64,000 nt of DNA from Temperatibacter sp965603205 (GTDB lineage: Bacteria; Pseudomonadota; Alphaproteobacteria; Sphingomonadales; Kordiimonadaceae): contig CBFDCC010000004.1 of assembly GCA_965603205.1 (NCBI GenBank), forward strand, positions 186,001-250,000, in the 5' to 3' direction. Numbering within the stretch: position 1 is the stretch's first letter; each line of letters opens with the position of its first letter. Of the stretch, positions 16,730 through 26,308 are shown in pieces. Below the pieces are notes generated by a model. It was not told the DNA's origin. It did not search any database and worked only from the letters and a program-made list of their open reading frames with translations. A program made the translations under genes and the position numbers.

Positions 16730-18247
16730 CTACTCCCCCGCAGTGCTTAGCAGATAAATAGAGAGTGCACGGCGTTGACTATCGGTCAGTTCAACTGTTG
16801 GCATGGGGCTTGGTGGTGACTTTAATAATCCACTCAGGCTATCCACGGTATATCGTGCTTTTAGACCCTTTAGCTCTTTAACGGCAACGCCCTCTGCTAC
16901 GGCCTCTGCCATATGGCAGCTCGCGCAACCATTCACATCAAATAGCAAGGCACCTAACTGCTCTGCCGACATCAGCTCCACAGGATCGATGTCCTTTAAC
17001 GGATCATCCACGGCTTGCTGGGGCATTATAACACCCGCTTGTTGCGCGCCTTTGGTAATACTATAGATCACGCCCGCGTAATCATCAGACACATAAATAG
17101 CACCCCCCGCGTCCTGCACTATATCAACGGGGCGACCAATCACATCGCCGTGCAATTCAAAACCTGTCATGAAATCACTTTCATGGGCAACGCCGTCCGC
17201 GTCAAAATTAAGGGCCACAACCTTATAACCAACCAGTGTTGAACTATTCCACGACCCATGCAAGGCAACTAGCGCCGCATTATCATATCCAGACGGCGCA
17301 GTCTTTGGATTTAAGAAACGCATCCCAAGCGGTGCACGGTGAGCACCAAACCCATGATAAGGATGAATAGAATCTTTAATCTCTAGATCATAGCCTTCGC
17401 CGTGATCGGGGTCAGCAACAGCATCGTCATAAGCATGTGGCCAGCCATAAAAGGCACCATCTTGGATCATGTTAAACTCATCATTGGGTGTATCATCACC
17501 CAGCATGTCACGGCCATTATCTGTACCAAAGAGCAAACCAGCGCCATTAGTGCCATCTGGTTTCCAGTCGAACCCGACCGTATTACGTAGACCGGTGGCA
17601 TATAGCTCTACATCTTTGCCCTGCGGCGTCATTTGCAGCATAGCCGCGTAAAAGGGGCTATCTTCGATGCAGACATTACAGCTTGACCCGATTGTTAGAT
17701 AAAGCATGCCATCAGGACCAAAGGCAATGGTGCGTTTGTTGTGGTTGCCACCTGCGGGTAAACCAACAAGAATAGCTTGAAGATCACCTGTGGTCTTGTT
17801 TGTTTCGCTATCAAATTGAATGCGCGATACACGGTGAACCTCAGCGATATATAACCAACCATCACGTAATGCCACACCGTGCGGAGTGTCTAAATTTTCT
17901 AATAAAATTGCTTTACCATCGCTTATGCCATCGCCATCGCTATCTGCTTTAATCAGGTAGACTTTACCTTCACGCACGCTGCTAACGATAATATCGCCAC
18001 GCGTCGTCATCACCATCATACGGGCATGGGGGATGCCTTTGGCGAAGACCTTCACATTAAGGCCCTCAGGCACCTTAAACCGACTACTCACCACACTGTC
18101 TGTTGGCACGGGGGCTTGCTTGCCTGTAATCATGTCAAGCAAAGGACCAGAAAAGAAAAGATTTGTCGGCCACCACACCCATAAGGCAATTGCTAAAACA
18201 CCAATTAATAGGAGAATAGTTTTCAATATACGTTTTAAAATAATCAT
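16730..18247 (-). CDS. Sorbosone dehydrogenase-like beta-propeller with C-terminal cytochrome c
   Basis: Membrane-anchored, periplasm-facing protein of the glucose/sorbosone dehydrogenase (PQQ-type beta-propeller) family. Residues 8-24 form an N-terminal membrane anchor or uncleaved signal. The propeller covers about 55-400, with landmarks LDTPHGVAL, TIAFGPDGMLYLTIGSS, ATGLRNTVGFDW and GTDNGRDMLGDD. From about 430 a small c-type cytochrome domain follows, with the heme-binding motif CASCH (about 443-447) and a distal methionine in PSPMPTVEL. The fusion suggests that electrons from a sugar or alcohol go directly to a bound heme and then to the respiratory chain. The substrate is unknown. Cysteines in SSCNVC (about 187) are unusual additions. 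Confidence 0.88.
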   Translation of the reverse strand: MIILKRILKTILLLIGVLAIALWVWWPTNLFFSGPLLDMITGKQAPVPTDSVVSSRFKVPEGLNVKVFAKGIPHARMMVMTTRGDIIVSSVREGKVYLIKADSDGDGISDGKAILLENLDTPHGVALRDGWLYIAEVHRVSRIQFDSETNKTTGDLQAILVGLPAGGNHNKRTIAFGPDGMLYLTIGSSCNVCIEDSPFYAAMLQMTPQGKDVELYATGLRNTVGFDWKPDGTNGAGLLFGTDNGRDMLGDDTPNDEFNMIQDGAFYGWPHAYDDAVADPDHGEGYDLEIKDSIHPYHGFGAHRAPLGMRFLNPKTAPSGYDNAALVALHGSWNSSTLVGYKVVALNFDADGVAHESDFMTGFELHGDVIGRPVDIVQDAGGAIYVSDDYAGVIYSITKGAQQAGVIMPQQAVDDPLKDIDPVELMSAEQLGALLFDVNGCASCHMAEAVAEGVAVKELKGLKARYTVDSLSGLLKSPPSPMPTVELTDSQRRALSIYLLSTAGE

Positions 18248-18369
18248 CTAGAATGGCCTTTGAGCAAATAATCGCATTACATTTTATTTGATCTTAACAA
18301 ACATTTGCAGCAAAGAAAGAAGAATGACATAATAATATATAGGCAACTGCGAAATAATAGGATTTTATC

Positions 18370-19419
18370 ATGAACAGACGTGACCTTTTAAAGTCAATCA
18401 TGGCGGCAAGTCTCATAACAGCACTACCACCTGCACTCATGGGTAGCGTAGCCGCCGTTGGTGCAGAGCATATTATCAAGCCACCTCATCTTAAGGTTAC
18501 TCAAAAGATAATGCTCATTGCACCTGCCAGATCCATTTTTAATGAAGATACTGTTCGCATTGCTGAGGAGGTTATTCGCGGTCTTAGGTTACAGCCTGTA
18601 CGCGCCAAACACCTTATGACCAGAAATGGCTACCTCGCAGGTACTGACAAAGAGCGCGCTGATGACATTAACGCTGCCTTTGCAGATCCAGAAATTAGCG
18701 GTATTTTTGCCATTGCAGGTGGTTGGGGCTCTGCCCGTACGCTTAGCTTACTTGATTACACCTTGATAGAACGTAATCCAAAGGTCATCATGGGTTATAG
18801 CGATATAACAGCGCTTTTAAACGCTATTCATCACAAAACAGGCATTGTCACTTTTCATGGACCTAACGCGTCAAGTGTTTGGAATGGTTTTTCCACTAAA
18901 TCAGCCCGCGCCCATTTATTCATTGCCGGCAAGCCTGTATATAAGAACCCCCGTTCTCGCCAAGATAGCCTCGCCATTAGAAACTACCGCATTCAAACCA
19001 TTGTGGGCGGCAAGGCCAGAGGGCGCTTAGTCGGCGGTAATTTATCGGTATTCACATCACTGTTGGGCACACCTTACATGCCATCGCTTAAAGGTAAGAT
19101 TCTCTTCTTAGAAGATGTGGGCGAGAGCATTTACCGCGTTGACCGCATGCTGAACACTCTAGCGCTAGCTGGTGCATTTAGTGACGCAGCAGGCATTGTT
19201 TTTGGCAGCTTTAAAGATGTTAAACCCGACGGTGATGGCTACGGCAACCTAGCACTTATGGACCTATTTAACCGTTACTGTAAGGAGGCTGGAAAACCTT
19301 CTTTTTATGGTGCCATGTTTGGTCATATAGAGAATAACCATACAATGCCCATTGGCATCCGCGTTGCTATAGACGCTAATGCTGGATCTATTGAGTTTTT
19401 AGAAAAATCTGTTCAGTAA
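18370..19419 (+). CDS. LD-carboxypeptidase, peptidase S66 family, exported
   Basis: Likely removes the terminal D-alanine from murein tetrapeptides (muramoyl-tetrapeptide carboxypeptidase, LdcA-like). The 349-residue protein begins MNRRDLLKSIMAASLITALP, a twin-arginine-like export signal (RRDLLK). Mature landmarks are IAPARSIFNED (about 50), the catalytic-serine motif GYSDITALL (about 145-153), LFLEDVGE (about 247-254) with the catalytic glutamate, and FGHIENNHTMPIG (about 317-329) with the histidine. LdcA of E. coli is cytoplasmic and lacks a signal, so the export signal is notable, although exported S66 members are known. It stands alone, divergent from the dehydrogenase. Confidence 0.88.
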   Translation: MNRRDLLKSIMAASLITALPPALMGSVAAVGAEHIIKPPHLKVTQKIMLIAPARSIFNEDTVRIAEEVIRGLRLQPVRAKHLMTRNGYLAGTDKERADDINAAFADPEISGIFAIAGGWGSARTLSLLDYTLIERNPKVIMGYSDITALLNAIHHKTGIVTFHGPNASSVWNGFSTKSARAHLFIAGKPVYKNPRSRQDSLAIRNYRIQTIVGGKARGRLVGGNLSVFTSLLGTPYMPSLKGKILFLEDVGESIYRVDRMLNTLALAGAFSDAAGIVFGSFKDVKPDGDGYGNLALMDLFNRYCKEAGKPSFYGAMFGHIENNHTMPIGIRVAIDANAGSIEFLEKSVQ

Positions 19420-19607
19420 ATGACTAAATCATGATGCTCAGCATCTATTTCAGGAACCTGCCTTAAAGCTCTCAGACATAGTTTTTATTCATGGCCCCAC
19501 CGATTCCGAATTAACGCCCATAGGTAATGCGGCATGACAAAATACAACCCTAAATAATTAAGGTGTATATATTGCTCATTCAGTAGGGGGAAGGCTCGCC
19601 TTAGAGC

Positions 19608-20627
19608 CTATTTCACTTCCCATGTCTGGCCACCATATACGATATCTTTCAGGGTACGTTTCGAACTATTTTGAATGGTTTTCACCTGATCATTCACGGC
19701 TCTATCGTAACATGTCTCAGCCTCATTGCGGTAAATAACGCCCATCGCCACTGGCTCACCGTCATTTGCACCAAGTTCAGCAAGCAACCGTGCAAGACCA
19801 AGATTAGCCTCATTATGCACAAGTATATCACCCTCAGAGACCCCACCTTCGCCAATGGTTACAACCTCAAGTGCAAAGTGATCAGCATTAAAAATGATCC
19901 CTTTATCACGCTCTTTACCGAAGATCATCTTTTCGTCATTTTCCAGTAAGACCTGCGAGTCAGATGCAATTTTCTTATCTGTGATATCAGACCACGCATG
20001 ATCATTGTAGACAGGGCAATTTTGCAAAATCTCCACAAAGGCCGCGCCCTTGTAGGCTTGCGCTGCCTTAAAGACACCTGGCATATGCTTTTGCGCTGTA
20101 TCCACTGTACGTGCTGCAAATCGCGCCCCACTACCCAGCGCAAAGCTAATAGGATTAAGTGATGGATCAATCGAGCCAAATGGTGATGACGGCGTTTTAA
20201 TACCAACCTCGGATGTTGGGCTATATTGCCCCTTGGTTAGGCCGTAAATTTTGTTATTGAACAACATAATGTTCAAATCCACATTACGGCGCAACATATG
20301 TAGTGTATGGTTACCACCAATAGACAGACCATCACCATCGCCCGTGATCAACCAAACATCAAGTTCTGGATTTGATAATTTAAGGCCTGTCGCAACAGCA
20401 GGTGCACGACCGTGAATAGTGTGAAATCCATATGTGTTCATATAATATGGGAAGCGGCTAGAGCAACCAATTCCCGATACGAACACTGTATTTTCAAGCG
20501 TGGCACCCATTTCAGGTAGCGTACGCTGCATACATTTTAAAATCGCATAATCGCCACAACCTGGGCACCAGCGCACTTCTTGGTCAGAGGTAAAATCTTT
20601 GATAGTGAGTGCAGTTTGATCAGTCAT
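19608..20627 (-). CDS. korB: 2-oxoacid:ferredoxin oxidoreductase, beta subunit
   Basis: Thiamine-diphosphate subunit of a 2-oxoglutarate-type ferredoxin oxidoreductase that links oxidation of a 2-oxoacid with CoA to reduction of ferredoxin. The 339-residue protein has VRWCPGCGDYAILKCM (about 18-33) and SGIGCSSRFPYY (about 50-61), whose cysteines fit the cluster ligands, and the ThDP/Mg motif GDGDGLSIGGNH (about 95-106). It lies 14 bp after korA, and its GGGAGGG ribosome-binding site sits in that gap. The two-subunit form with a fused gamma-alpha partner is the pattern called KorAB. Which 2-oxoacid is used cannot be proven here. Confidence 0.92.
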   Translation of the reverse strand: MTDQTALTIKDFTSDQEVRWCPGCGDYAILKCMQRTLPEMGATLENTVFVSGIGCSSRFPYYMNTYGFHTIHGRAPAVATGLKLSNPELDVWLITGDGDGLSIGGNHTLHMLRRNVDLNIMLFNNKIYGLTKGQYSPTSEVGIKTPSSPFGSIDPSLNPISFALGSGARFAARTVDTAQKHMPGVFKAAQAYKGAAFVEILQNCPVYNDHAWSDITDKKIASDSQVLLENDEKMIFGKERDKGIIFNADHFALEVVTIGEGGVSEGDILVHNEANLGLARLLAELGANDGEPVAMGVIYRNEAETCYDRAVNDQVKTIQNSSKRTLKDIVYGGQTWEVK

Positions 20628-20641
20628 ATCTCAGCCCTCCC

Positions 20642-22498
20642 TTATGCTTTAGTCGCATTCGCTGTTTCGCGAATAACGTCTAGAATTTCAATAATTTTGA
20701 ACGGCTGACCTGATACCTTATTTAACGGAATAGCGTCCACAAGGTAACGATCTCTCAGCACGGTCTTTAGCTGACCTGTGTTCATCTCTGGCACCAATAT
20801 CTTATCAAAGCCCTTAAGCAACTCTTCAGTGTTTTTAGGCATTGGGTTTAAATAACGGAAATGAATGTGTGCTACATCAACACCCTCCGCCTGTGCGGCC
20901 TTAACCGCCTCTTGAATTGGACCATATGTTGACCCCCAGCCGACAACAGCTAGCTTGCCTTTTTCAGGTCCAATCTCAACGCCTTGATCCGGTATATCAT
21001 TTGCGATATTTGCCACCTTATTCATGCGCGTATCTGTCATCTTTTGGTGGTTATCAGCGTCATAAGATATATGACCCGTGTCATAATCTTTCTCGATACC
21101 GCCAATACGGTGCATGCAGTCTTTTGTACCAGGTATTGCCCAATTACGCGCAAGTGTTTTCTCGTCGCGCTTATATGGGCTAAAATTACCCCCATCATCA
21201 GCACCAGCAAAAGTCACAGGGAAAGGCTCTAACGCTTCCATATCTGGCAACTTCCAAGGCTCAGCCGCATTAGAGGTAAATCCGTCAGACAGTAGAATAA
21301 CGGGTGTCATATATTTTGTGGCTAGGCGCACTGCCTCAATCGAGGTTTCAAAACAATCAGCTGGAGAGCGCGTGCTGATCACAGGGATCGGCGCGTCACC
21401 ATTGCGACCATATAAAGCCTGATACAAATCAGATTGTTCAGTCTTGGTCGGCAGTCCTGTTGATGGGCCCCCACGCTGAACATTCACCACCACTAAGGGT
21501 AGCTCGGTCGATATAGCAAGACCTAATGCTTCACCCTTCAGCGCGATACCGGGGCCAGATGAACTGGTAAGACCTAACGACCCCCCAAAGGAAGCACCAA
21601 TAGCTGCACAAATGGCTGCAATCTCATCCTCGGCTTGGAAAGTTACAACGCCCAACTCCTTAAGCGTAGATAGCGTATGCAGCACAGGTGACGCTGGCGT
21701 AATAGGATATGATCCCAACATGATATCAAGACCTGCTAGCTGGCTACCAGCCACTAAGCCCCAAGACATAGCCTCTGACCCTGTAACCGTTTTATATAAA
21801 CCTGGTTCTTGCTGCGTCGCGCCAATTTGATAGCGTTTAAATGACGCATGTAATTCAGCCGTTTCACCAAAGGCATGGCCTGCATTAAGCGCGGCAATAT
21901 TAGCTTCGGCAATTTCTGGTTTCTTGGAAAATTTAGTATTTAACCATTCAGCAACAGGATTGCGCGGACGGCTAAACATCCACAGCATTAAACCCAGCGT
22001 ATACATATTCTTACAGCGCAAAGCTTCTTTGTTACCAAGACCTATTGGCTTAACCGCTTCAACGGTTTGCTTTGTCGCGTCAATCTCAACTAGCTGATAG
22101 CCCTCTAAGGAACCATCTTCTAGTGGATTAGTCTCATAACCTGCTTTTTGAAGGTTACGTTTCGTGAAGCTGCCCGTATCAACGACTAGCAAACCGCCAG
22201 TGCGTAGATTGCTTAAGCTAACCTTTAGGGCAGCGGGATTCATCGCCACAAGTACATCAGGCTCATCACCAATGGTTTGAATACGCTTAGCCCCAAAATT
22301 AATCTGAAAGGCCGATACGCCAAAGGTCGTGCCAACGGGTGCGCGAATTTCTGCTGGAAAATCTGGGAAAGTGGATAAGTCAGAGCCTGCCAGCGCTGTT
22401 GAAGTGGTAAACTGATTACCTGTCAGCTGCATACCATCACCAGAATCGCCGGCAAAACGTACAACTGCGGATTCCAGAATTTGAACTTCTGAAGTCAT
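20642..22498 (-). CDS. korA: 2-oxoacid:ferredoxin oxidoreductase, fused gamma-alpha subunit
   Basis: Partner of korB. The 618-residue protein has an N-terminal gamma (catalytic) domain of about 190 residues starting at VVRFAGDSGDGMQLTGNQF, then the pyruvate:ferredoxin-type alpha domain with GSEAMSWGLVAG (about 230), GSYPITPASP (about 252-261), FQAEDEIAAICAAIGAS (about 275-291) and the ending region near 600. The gamma-alpha fusion matches 2-oxoglutarate:ferredoxin oxidoreductases that replace or supplement the oxoglutarate dehydrogenase complex in some bacteria. AAGGATAG stands before the ATG. A TTACA-N5-TGTAA palindrome lies 102 bases upstream. Confidence 0.92.
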   Translation of the reverse strand: MTSEVQILESAVVRFAGDSGDGMQLTGNQFTTSTALAGSDLSTFPDFPAEIRAPVGTTFGVSAFQINFGAKRIQTIGDEPDVLVAMNPAALKVSLSNLRTGGLLVVDTGSFTKRNLQKAGYETNPLEDGSLEGYQLVEIDATKQTVEAVKPIGLGNKEALRCKNMYTLGLMLWMFSRPRNPVAEWLNTKFSKKPEIAEANIAALNAGHAFGETAELHASFKRYQIGATQQEPGLYKTVTGSEAMSWGLVAGSQLAGLDIMLGSYPITPASPVLHTLSTLKELGVVTFQAEDEIAAICAAIGASFGGSLGLTSSSGPGIALKGEALGLAISTELPLVVVNVQRGGPSTGLPTKTEQSDLYQALYGRNGDAPIPVISTRSPADCFETSIEAVRLATKYMTPVILLSDGFTSNAAEPWKLPDMEALEPFPVTFAGADDGGNFSPYKRDEKTLARNWAIPGTKDCMHRIGGIEKDYDTGHISYDADNHQKMTDTRMNKVANIANDIPDQGVEIGPEKGKLAVVGWGSTYGPIQEAVKAAQAEGVDVAHIHFRYLNPMPKNTEELLKGFDKILVPEMNTGQLKTVLRDRYLVDAIPLNKVSGQPFKIIEILDVIRETANATKA

Positions 22499-22599
22499 TT
22501 TAAACTATCCTTACATATACCATGTTACTGGCCTTTATCCTGACGGCAACAGATGACAAAAAGCCTAGTCCGTCAAGAACATTAAAGTTACTTACTCTA

Positions 22600-22614
22600 T
22601 TACATAATTTGTAA
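22600..22614. promoter_or_regulatory. TTACA-N5-TGTAA palindrome upstream of korA
   Basis: A perfect 5-bp inverted repeat (TTACATAATTTGTAA) lies 102 bases before the korA start, in the gap of 242 bp between korA and the MATE gene. It has the size of a dimeric regulator site, but I cannot name the regulator, and such short palindromes also occur by chance. Confidence 0.3.
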
Positions 22615-22740
22615 CAGAAATACGACGGAAAAATCCCTCCCTTGTTAAAAAGATTTTATTACTTCTGGATAATGACATTCGCCTTAACCCCATATCCGTA
22701 GTATTTTATACTCATCCACATACTTATCAGCACTTTATTC

Positions 22741-24138
22741 TTATACTCGATGGAAAAGACCTAAGAAGCTCCCATTCTTTTTTGCAGCCCTAAAGAGCAA
22801 GGTGACTGTAAGGCACACCATCAAAAACTCCGTTAAAGGCCGCGAATACCAAATACCTGTTTCGCCGTAAAACTGAGGCAATATGAAAGTCAGGGGTAAA
22901 ACAAAGCAATATGTCCTAGCCATATTTAAAATCGCGGCATTACCCGCAGCGCCTACTGCCTGAAAGTAGGTTGCGATGATCATCGTTGGACCAAAGAAGA
23001 AAAATAGCATTAAAATGATGGGAATTATCCGCCCAACCTCACTAGATAATGTCATGTCATCAACAAACATTAAGGCGAGACTATCAGCCGTTGAAATTAG
23101 AATTACCTGAATGCAGACACAATAGATAAAAGCGGCGACAAGTCCTGTTTTTAACGCTGCATTACTGCGTGCGCGCTCCCCAGCACCATGATTTTGACCT
23201 ATGATAGTTTGAAAGGCAGTACTAAGACCCAGCAGTGGTAAAAAAGTAAAGGATGTCACACGGGTGATGACACCAAAGGCGCCAGCAGTCGCCGCATAAT
23301 CGCTCACGCCCCACATCTGCACGCCGTACAACGCCATAATCGCCGCCAGTGACACACCCAAATAATTTAAGCTGACAGGCATACCCAGCGCAAAAATTTC
23401 ACGAATATGATCGCCAAATTTCTCACGCCATCTCAGCGTTAAAGACAAGGCCTTATCATGCCTAATCATATAACTACTGGTAATCAGCAGTGATAGAAAC
23501 TGAGAGGTTACAGTCCCCCAAGCCGATCCCGCCACCCCTAACTCAAGCCATACTACAAAAGCAAAATCGAAAATCACATTAAATAATACCGATAGAAGCA
23601 TAACCCGCATCATTATCTTCATCGCACCATCAGAGCGAAGTCCGTCGATGTGCAATGCTAGCGTAAACATCAATGGCGCCCCCATCATGGTGATCAGCAT
23701 ATAGTCATAGCTCATACCAGCCATAACTTCATCACCACCACTAAGAGAACTAACAAAATCAAAACCAAGGGTTAGATAACTGATCATTAATATAAGCGCT
23801 ATCAGGCCTGACATAATATGTGCCTGTGTAAACAGCGCAGTTGCAGCCTGCCTATCGCCGCGCCCTAGCTGACGCGCTAAAATGCTCGACATACCAGAGG
23901 CCACCATTGCAGATAGTGCAATCATAATCATAAACAGCGGAAACATGAGCGTTACAGCCGTGAGACCAAGCGCACCCACATAGGCACCGACAATCCAAGC
24001 ATCCACTAAATTAAAAGAGCCATTGATCAGCATGATCAGCACAATAGGCAATGCTGTTTTCATAAACACGCGCGGCATGTTCTGCGTTAGATATACGTTA
24101 TCTGAAACATCAGTTTCATGATTTAATTGTTCACTCAT
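22741..24138 (-). CDS. MATE-family efflux transporter
   Basis: Inner-membrane multidrug and toxic-compound exporter, which expels cationic drugs or metabolites using a sodium or proton gradient. The 465-residue protein has about 12 membrane segments in two halves. Family marks are NGSFNLVDAWIVGAYVGALGLTAV (about 39-62) and, in the second half, GLSTAFQTIIGQNHGAGERARS (about 304-325). Its first 8 bases overlap the end of the upstream solute-binding-like gene, so they are probably cotranslated. With gor and the MarR gene in front, the exporter may serve a redox-active or thiol-linked compound; that is inference. Confidence 0.9.
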   Translation of the reverse strand: MSEQLNHETDVSDNVYLTQNMPRVFMKTALPIVLIMLINGSFNLVDAWIVGAYVGALGLTAVTLMFPLFMIMIALSAMVASGMSSILARQLGRGDRQAATALFTQAHIMSGLIALILMISYLTLGFDFVSSLSGGDEVMAGMSYDYMLITMMGAPLMFTLALHIDGLRSDGAMKIMMRVMLLSVLFNVIFDFAFVVWLELGVAGSAWGTVTSQFLSLLITSSYMIRHDKALSLTLRWREKFGDHIREIFALGMPVSLNYLGVSLAAIMALYGVQMWGVSDYAATAGAFGVITRVTSFTFLPLLGLSTAFQTIIGQNHGAGERARSNAALKTGLVAAFIYCVCIQVILISTADSLALMFVDDMTLSSEVGRIIPIILMLFFFFGPTMIIATYFQAVGAAGNAAILNMARTYCFVLPLTFILPQFYGETGIWYSRPLTEFLMVCLTVTLLFRAAKKNGSFLGLFHRV

Positions 24139-24826
24139 GATGGTTCAAACATTGTGTAAAGGCAGCCTGAAATTGTTCATAAAATTCAGGGTTTTTCTCA
24201 TTGAAATGATCTTCAACCCACAATGACATAAGTCTTTTTTTATGCAATTTTACTTTTACGCCTTTCATTAAATGGCTCGTCTTAACTGTCATAAACTCAT
24301 CAATTTCGCCTACCAAAAAGGCATCGATTTTCCCTCTAATTAGGCGATCAAGCAATCTAAAGGGGGTATCACTACCTGCTTCTAGCTGATACCCGCCCTC
24401 ACGCAAATATGTTTCTGGGAAAGACCCAGGAATAGATGCTACCCTCGCAGAAGACTTAAATATCTCTGATTGTGGGTCCATATCGTTCCCATTCAGCATA
24501 TACCAATTGATAGTATAGTTACCGATTGGCCCTACAAAGCGCTTTGGTGGCCCCTCTCGCAAATAAGCCGGAAAGAAGATGTCAATTTGCTCTTCCTTAG
24601 ACATAACATTAGCGCGCGCTATAGACATAACAGATATTGAAAACTTCAGACCCATCTTCTCCATGCTGCAACCCAACGCATCAACAGTAGAACCTTCTAA
24701 TGTCCCATCCTTCAACACCCTAGCAAATTTACTTTCGCCATGTGTCGCAATACGAACAACATCCTCTGCCGCAAGTGATACAGACAGGCAGAATGTTAAC
24801 ATTAGATTTATCAAGAAATATTTCAT
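24131..24826 (-). CDS. Periplasmic solute-binding-like protein (SBP_bac_3 type)
   Basis: A 231-residue exported protein with an N-terminal signal peptide (cleavage probably after SLA near residue 20) and a fold like family 3 extracellular solute-binding proteins: VVRIATHGESKFARVLKDG (about 23-41), STVDALGCSMEKMGL (about 46-60) and the inner lobe IDAFLVGEIDEFM (about 163-175). No ABC permease or ATPase is nearby. The start codon shares one base with the gor stop (TAATG), and the end overlaps the MATE start by 8 bases. A lone binding-type protein between glutathione reductase and an exporter is unusual; a sensor or export-accessory role is possible. Confidence 0.75.
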   Translation of the reverse strand: MKYFLINLMLTFCLSVSLAAEDVVRIATHGESKFARVLKDGTLEGSTVDALGCSMEKMGLKFSISVMSIARANVMSKEEQIDIFFPAYLREGPPKRFVGPIGNYTINWYMLNGNDMDPQSEIFKSSARVASIPGSFPETYLREGGYQLEAGSDTPFRLLDRLIRGKIDAFLVGEIDEFMTVKTSHLMKGVKVKLHKKRLMSLWVEDHFNEKNPEFYEQFQAAFTQCLNHHE

Positions 24827-26163
24827 TAGCGCATCAATACAAATTCTTCAGCGCTAGATGGATGCACAGCTACAGTGCTATCAAACTGTGCCTTGGTCAG
24901 CTTTGCCTTAACGGCGATACCAATGCCTTGAATGATCTCTGGGGCGTCTAGGCCAATCATATGAGCACCGACAACAATATCAGTTGCCTTATCCACGATC
25001 AGCTTCGTCATCGCGCGCTCTGTCGAGCCACCTAGCGTATGTTTCATGGGGCGAAAGCTGCTCTTGAACACTTCAATATCATCATAATGGTCGCGTGCTT
25101 CAGCTTCTGTCATGCCAACCGTACCGATAGGCGGCTGCGAGAACACAGCCGACGGCACAGCGTCATGTTCAGGCGATGTTGGTGTATCACCAAAGACCGT
25201 CAGCGCAAAGGCATGGCCTTCTTTAATCGCCACAGGGGTTAGCTGTACGCGGTTGGTAACATCACCAACTGCGTAGATGCTATCCACATTGGTTTTACCG
25301 TATGCATCTACCTTAATAGCGCCAGCCTTATCAAGATCAACACCAGCTTTATCCAGACCAAGACTTGATGTATTGGGGTGACGACCCGTTGCGTACATAA
25401 CCGCGTCCGCATCTAATGTTGAGCCGTCGGTTAAGGTTAAACGCACACCATCACCCGATTTTTCAATAGCCGTTACATTAACCTTCGTCCGCAAATCAAT
25501 GCCCGATGCTACCATCTCTGTTGCTAGCGCTTCTTGCATGTCACTATCAAAGCCGCGCAAAATCTGCTCACCGCGATATAGCTGCGTTACCTTGCTGCCG
25601 ACACCATTAAAAATGCCTGCAAACTCTACGGCGATATACCCACCACCAACGATCACAATATGTTTTGGCTGCTCTTCTAAATGTAGTGCTTCATTGGATG
25701 TGATGGCATGTTCAATCCCTGGCACATCAGGCATACTCGGCCAACCGCCAACAGCAACAAGAATATATTTAGCGGTATAGGTATCATCGCCCATACGCAC
25801 AGTATGATCATCAACGATAACTGCACGGCCTGCAATATGTTCAACACCATTGCTCTCTAACGTGTTTAGATACAGACCATTTAGGCGGTCGATCTCTGCG
25901 TCCTTGTTAGCAATAAGGGTTTTCCAACAGAAAGAGCTTTCACCCACGGTCCAACCATACCCTTTTGCCGCCTCAAAATCGTCTTTGAAATGCGATGCAA
26001 AAACAAGCAGTTTTTTCGGCACGCATCCGCGAATAACACAAGTACCGCCAACGCGGTATTCCTCCGCCACAGCCACTTTAGCACCAAGGGTTGATGCTAT
26101 ACGGCTAGCGCGAACGCCGCCAGAACCGGCGCCAATTACAAATAGGTCAAAATCATACTTCAT
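24826..26163 (-). CDS. gor: Glutathione-disulfide reductase
   Basis: Cytoplasmic FAD enzyme that reduces oxidised glutathione with NADPH. At 445 residues it has normal length. The FAD motif GAGSGGVRASR (about 10-20) is followed by the redox-active pair GGTCVIRGCVPKK (about 39-51; cysteines about 42 and 47), the NADPH-binding GGGYIAVEFAG (about 173-183) and the C-terminal dimer-interface HPSSAEEFV with catalytic histidine and glutamate. I chose the second of two adjacent ATGs (26163) because GGAG is 7 bases upstream of it. The gene overlaps the binding-protein gene by one base and lies 145 bp after the MarR gene. It pairs functionally with gshA at 51.6 kb. Confidence 0.95.
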   Translation of the reverse strand: MKYDFDLFVIGAGSGGVRASRIASTLGAKVAVAEEYRVGGTCVIRGCVPKKLLVFASHFKDDFEAAKGYGWTVGESSFCWKTLIANKDAEIDRLNGLYLNTLESNGVEHIAGRAVIVDDHTVRMGDDTYTAKYILVAVGGWPSMPDVPGIEHAITSNEALHLEEQPKHIVIVGGGYIAVEFAGIFNGVGSKVTQLYRGEQILRGFDSDMQEALATEMVASGIDLRTKVNVTAIEKSGDGVRLTLTDGSTLDADAVMYATGRHPNTSSLGLDKAGVDLDKAGAIKVDAYGKTNVDSIYAVGDVTNRVQLTPVAIKEGHAFALTVFGDTPTSPEHDAVPSAVFSQPPIGTVGMTEAEARDHYDDIEVFKSSFRPMKHTLGGSTERAMTKLIVDKATDIVVGAHMIGLDAPEIIQGIGIAVKAKLTKAQFDSTVAVHPSSAEEFVLMR

Positions 26164-26308
26164 CATTATACTCCAAAAAAAATTTGATCTATACATAAGC
26201 TATCTACGTATTTTTTCCATAGCTAGATTACTAAACGGCGATCACAACATCTTGATCTCATAAAAAAAGCAGCAGTGAGGATTGTCAAGCACAGTAATTT
26301 TTCTTAGA

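Noticed and set aside
19592..19609. Hairpin AGGCTC/GAGCCT at the end of korB as a terminator
   Set aside because: The 6-bp stem overlaps the stop codon and is followed by CCCCC rather than a T tract.
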